Source of the DNA: an uncultured bacterium
Lineage (GTDB): Bacteria > Actinomycetota > Coriobacteriia > Coriobacteriales > Coriobacteriaceae
Length of the DNA: 44,189 bases
Assembly: GCA_905215765.1 (NCBI GenBank)
Contig: CAJMRP010000002.1
Location: 1 to 44,189 of the forward strand
Direction of reading: 5' to 3'
This document shows, in pieces, positions 40,470 through 44,189 of this stretch. A program made the position numbers and the translations under genes. Position 1 is the first letter of the stretch. The number at the start of each line of letters is the position of its first letter. Below the pieces are notes generated by a model that saw only the letters and a list, made by a program, of their open reading frames with translations, was not told the DNA's origin and ran no database searches.

Positions 40470-41103
40470 CGGCCTCCTCCTTATCCACTACATCCCCGAA
40501 CCCATGGCATTCAAGCCATGAGTCAAGCTGCTCAAAGAGCGAATTATCGCCTGAGGCATTATCAATCACCGTTGTAGCGAGATTGCACAGCGCAGACTCA
40601 TCGGGCTGACAAGCAGAACGGGCATCGAAATCAGATGGCTCCATGCCACGTTGAATAGCGCGCTCGCGACGAACTGACAAAGGGGCGCTAATGACCAGAA
40701 TTTCATCAGCCAAGCCAAATGCATCCTCAAAACCAGTCGGAGCAGAAACCTCGACCACCGCAAAGGGGTAACGGGGAGATGAAACCGTACAACAAACCGG
40801 ATCGAGAATCCTCAGCGAAAGCTGTTCAATCAGAACGGGATGCACGATGCCATTGAGTCGTGCGACCGAATCAGGAGAAGCGAAAGCTCGAGAAGCGAGG
40901 ATGGTGCGGCGAATGCCGCCCTCCTCATCCAAAATGTCCCAACCGAATTCATCCGCGAGAGTATTGACGATATCAGAGCCCGGCACATACAGCGATTTTG
41001 CAAGCTCATCCAGATCGATAAGCATAGCGCCACGAGATTCGAAATAGCGGCAGGCAGTCGACTTACCCGAAGCAATATTGCCCAAGACAAATACGGTAAA
41101 CAT
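40462..41103 (-). CDS. coaE: Dephospho-CoA kinase
   Basis: Last step of coenzyme A synthesis. The 214 residues have the P-loop GNIASGKST near residue 8, LIDLDELAKSLYVPG (substrate-binding), GIVHPVLIEQL and PTGFEDAFGLADEILVISAPLSVRRERAIQRG (lid). The C-terminal third (DARSACQPDESALCN) departs from the more usual RxxxQ pattern yet keeps the QPDE and NLATTVIDNASG elements. The start is the ATG with GGAGG five bases upstream; a TTG one codon earlier is less likely. It follows the rrn terminator. Confidence 0.9.
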   Translation of the reverse strand: MFTVFVLGNIASGKSTACRYFESRGAMLIDLDELAKSLYVPGSDIVNTLADEFGWDILDEEGGIRRTILASRAFASPDSVARLNGIVHPVLIEQLSLRILDPVCCTVSSPRYPFAVVEVSAPTGFEDAFGLADEILVISAPLSVRRERAIQRGMEPSDFDARSACQPDESALCNLATTVIDNASGDNSLFEQLDSWLECHGFGDVVDKEEADA

Positions 41104-41233
41104 CAAGCCCTCCCTAACGCCAATTCGAGTAATTATCGCTCAAATACACTAGATGGACTCAAAATACAGCCAAACAGTAAGAGCGCATACGGGGGAGCTA
41201 GGTCCCAAAGTACTACGTGTATACAACGCAAAA

Positions 41234-41261
41234 AAGGGGGAGGCCGCGAGGCCTCCCCCTT
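41234..41261 (-). terminator. rRNA operon terminator
   Basis: A perfect 12-bp GC-rich stem (arms 41234-41245 and 41250-41261) has a four-base loop and on the minus strand ends in six T residues. It lies about 30 bp past the 5S gene and ends the rrn operon before coaE. Confidence 0.9.
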
Positions 41262-41293
41262 CTCAGTTCAAGCGTACGGCTCGGTGCCGTCCA

Positions 41294-41414
41294 CCGGTCA
41301 GCGGCGCCCTGGCCTCCCACGGGCTGACCCCGCAGTACTCTCGGCGCGATGGGGCTTAGCTTCCGGGTTCGGAACGGGACCGGGCGTGCCCCCCATGCTC
41401 TGGCCGCTGACCGG
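41294..41414 (-). rRNA. rrf: 5S ribosomal RNA
   Basis: The minus strand carries the universal 5S core, including CCCGTTCCGAACCCGGAAGCTAAG and the ending GTACTGCGGGGTC region. The 5' and 3' ends pair (GCCGCTGACCGG with CCGGTCAGCGGC, arms 41403-41414 and 41294-41305). The length of about 120 nt is normal. End points are set from the terminal stem and may be a few bases off, as the pairing runs on by three bases outside. Confidence 0.9.
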
Positions 41415-41557
41415 TGGGCGGCGCCCACCGTTACGGTGTCCTGGGTCTCACTCTACACGTGCCCTGGGGGCCGCATGGCGCATAGGAAAGGTCTGACTCG
41501 GGGGCATCCTCGTGCCCGGACCGCGCATGAGCGCTGGGTCCCGCGGGCCGCGAGGTG

Positions 41558-44189
<2,632 letters not shown>

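Noticed and set aside
41415..41557. Search of the 23S-5S spacer for a tRNA gene.
   Set aside because: No cloverleaf or T-loop sequence was found; the GC-rich repeats look like rRNA processing stems.

Overview
The window reads as chromosomal DNA of a GC-rich actinobacterium, most likely a gut Coriobacteriia member close to Collinsella. The evidence is the GC-rich codon use, the actinobacterial-type uvr / rapZ-whiA / gap-pgk-tpiA gene set, a GC-rich extra segment in the 23S rRNA gene where high-GC Gram-positives carry an insertion, and twin-arginine lipoprotein leaders on the solute-binding proteins. The genus is inference; no marker was compared to a database. Almost all genes lie on the minus strand; one block (31.4-37.5 kb) lies on the plus strand.

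Layout in minus-strand transcription order (high to low coordinates): a partial 23S gene and a complete 5S gene with a strong terminator (44.2-41.2 kb); coaE, a membrane-anchored lytic transglycosylase and uvrB (41.1-37.6 kb); the plus-strand block with an LTA-synthase-like sulfatase, the Fe-S carrier ATPase Mrp and two different FAD flavoproteins (31.4-37.5 kb); uvrA, behind a LexA-like box, and a YbaK-type deacylase; murJ and uvrC, abutting; a sialic-acid island (23.7-13.3 kb); rapZ-whiA; gap-pgk-tpiA-gpmI-secG; and an oligopeptide ABC operon oppABCDF that runs off the left edge.

The island is the most distinctive region. A peptide-type ABC importer has the SatABCD layout: a Tat lipoprotein binding protein, a permease, a permease fused to an ATPase, and a separate ATPase. 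It is followed by two CE7/acetyl-xylan-esterase-like proteins, a NanA-type lyase, a ROK-family kinase (NanK role) and NanE. Together these would import sialic acid or a derivative, probably remove O-acetyl groups, split it to ManNAc and pyruvate, phosphorylate ManNAc and epimerise it to GlcNAc-6-P. The second esterase has lost its nucleophile serine but keeps the Asp and His with exact spacing. The 365-bp leader in front of the island holds a nested inverted-repeat structure that could fold as a three-way-junction RNA. Most of the wider gaps between island genes contain a stem-loop without a U-tract, one of them a roughly 100-nt near-continuous hairpin.

The uvrA, uvrB, uvrC, rapZ, whiA and gap genes look like a once-compact actinobacterial backbone opened at several points by cargo: the plus-strand block, ybaK-murJ, and the sialic island between uvrC and rapZ. 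No yvcK gene lies between rapZ and whiA. No tRNA, CRISPR array, transposase, integrase or phage gene was seen.
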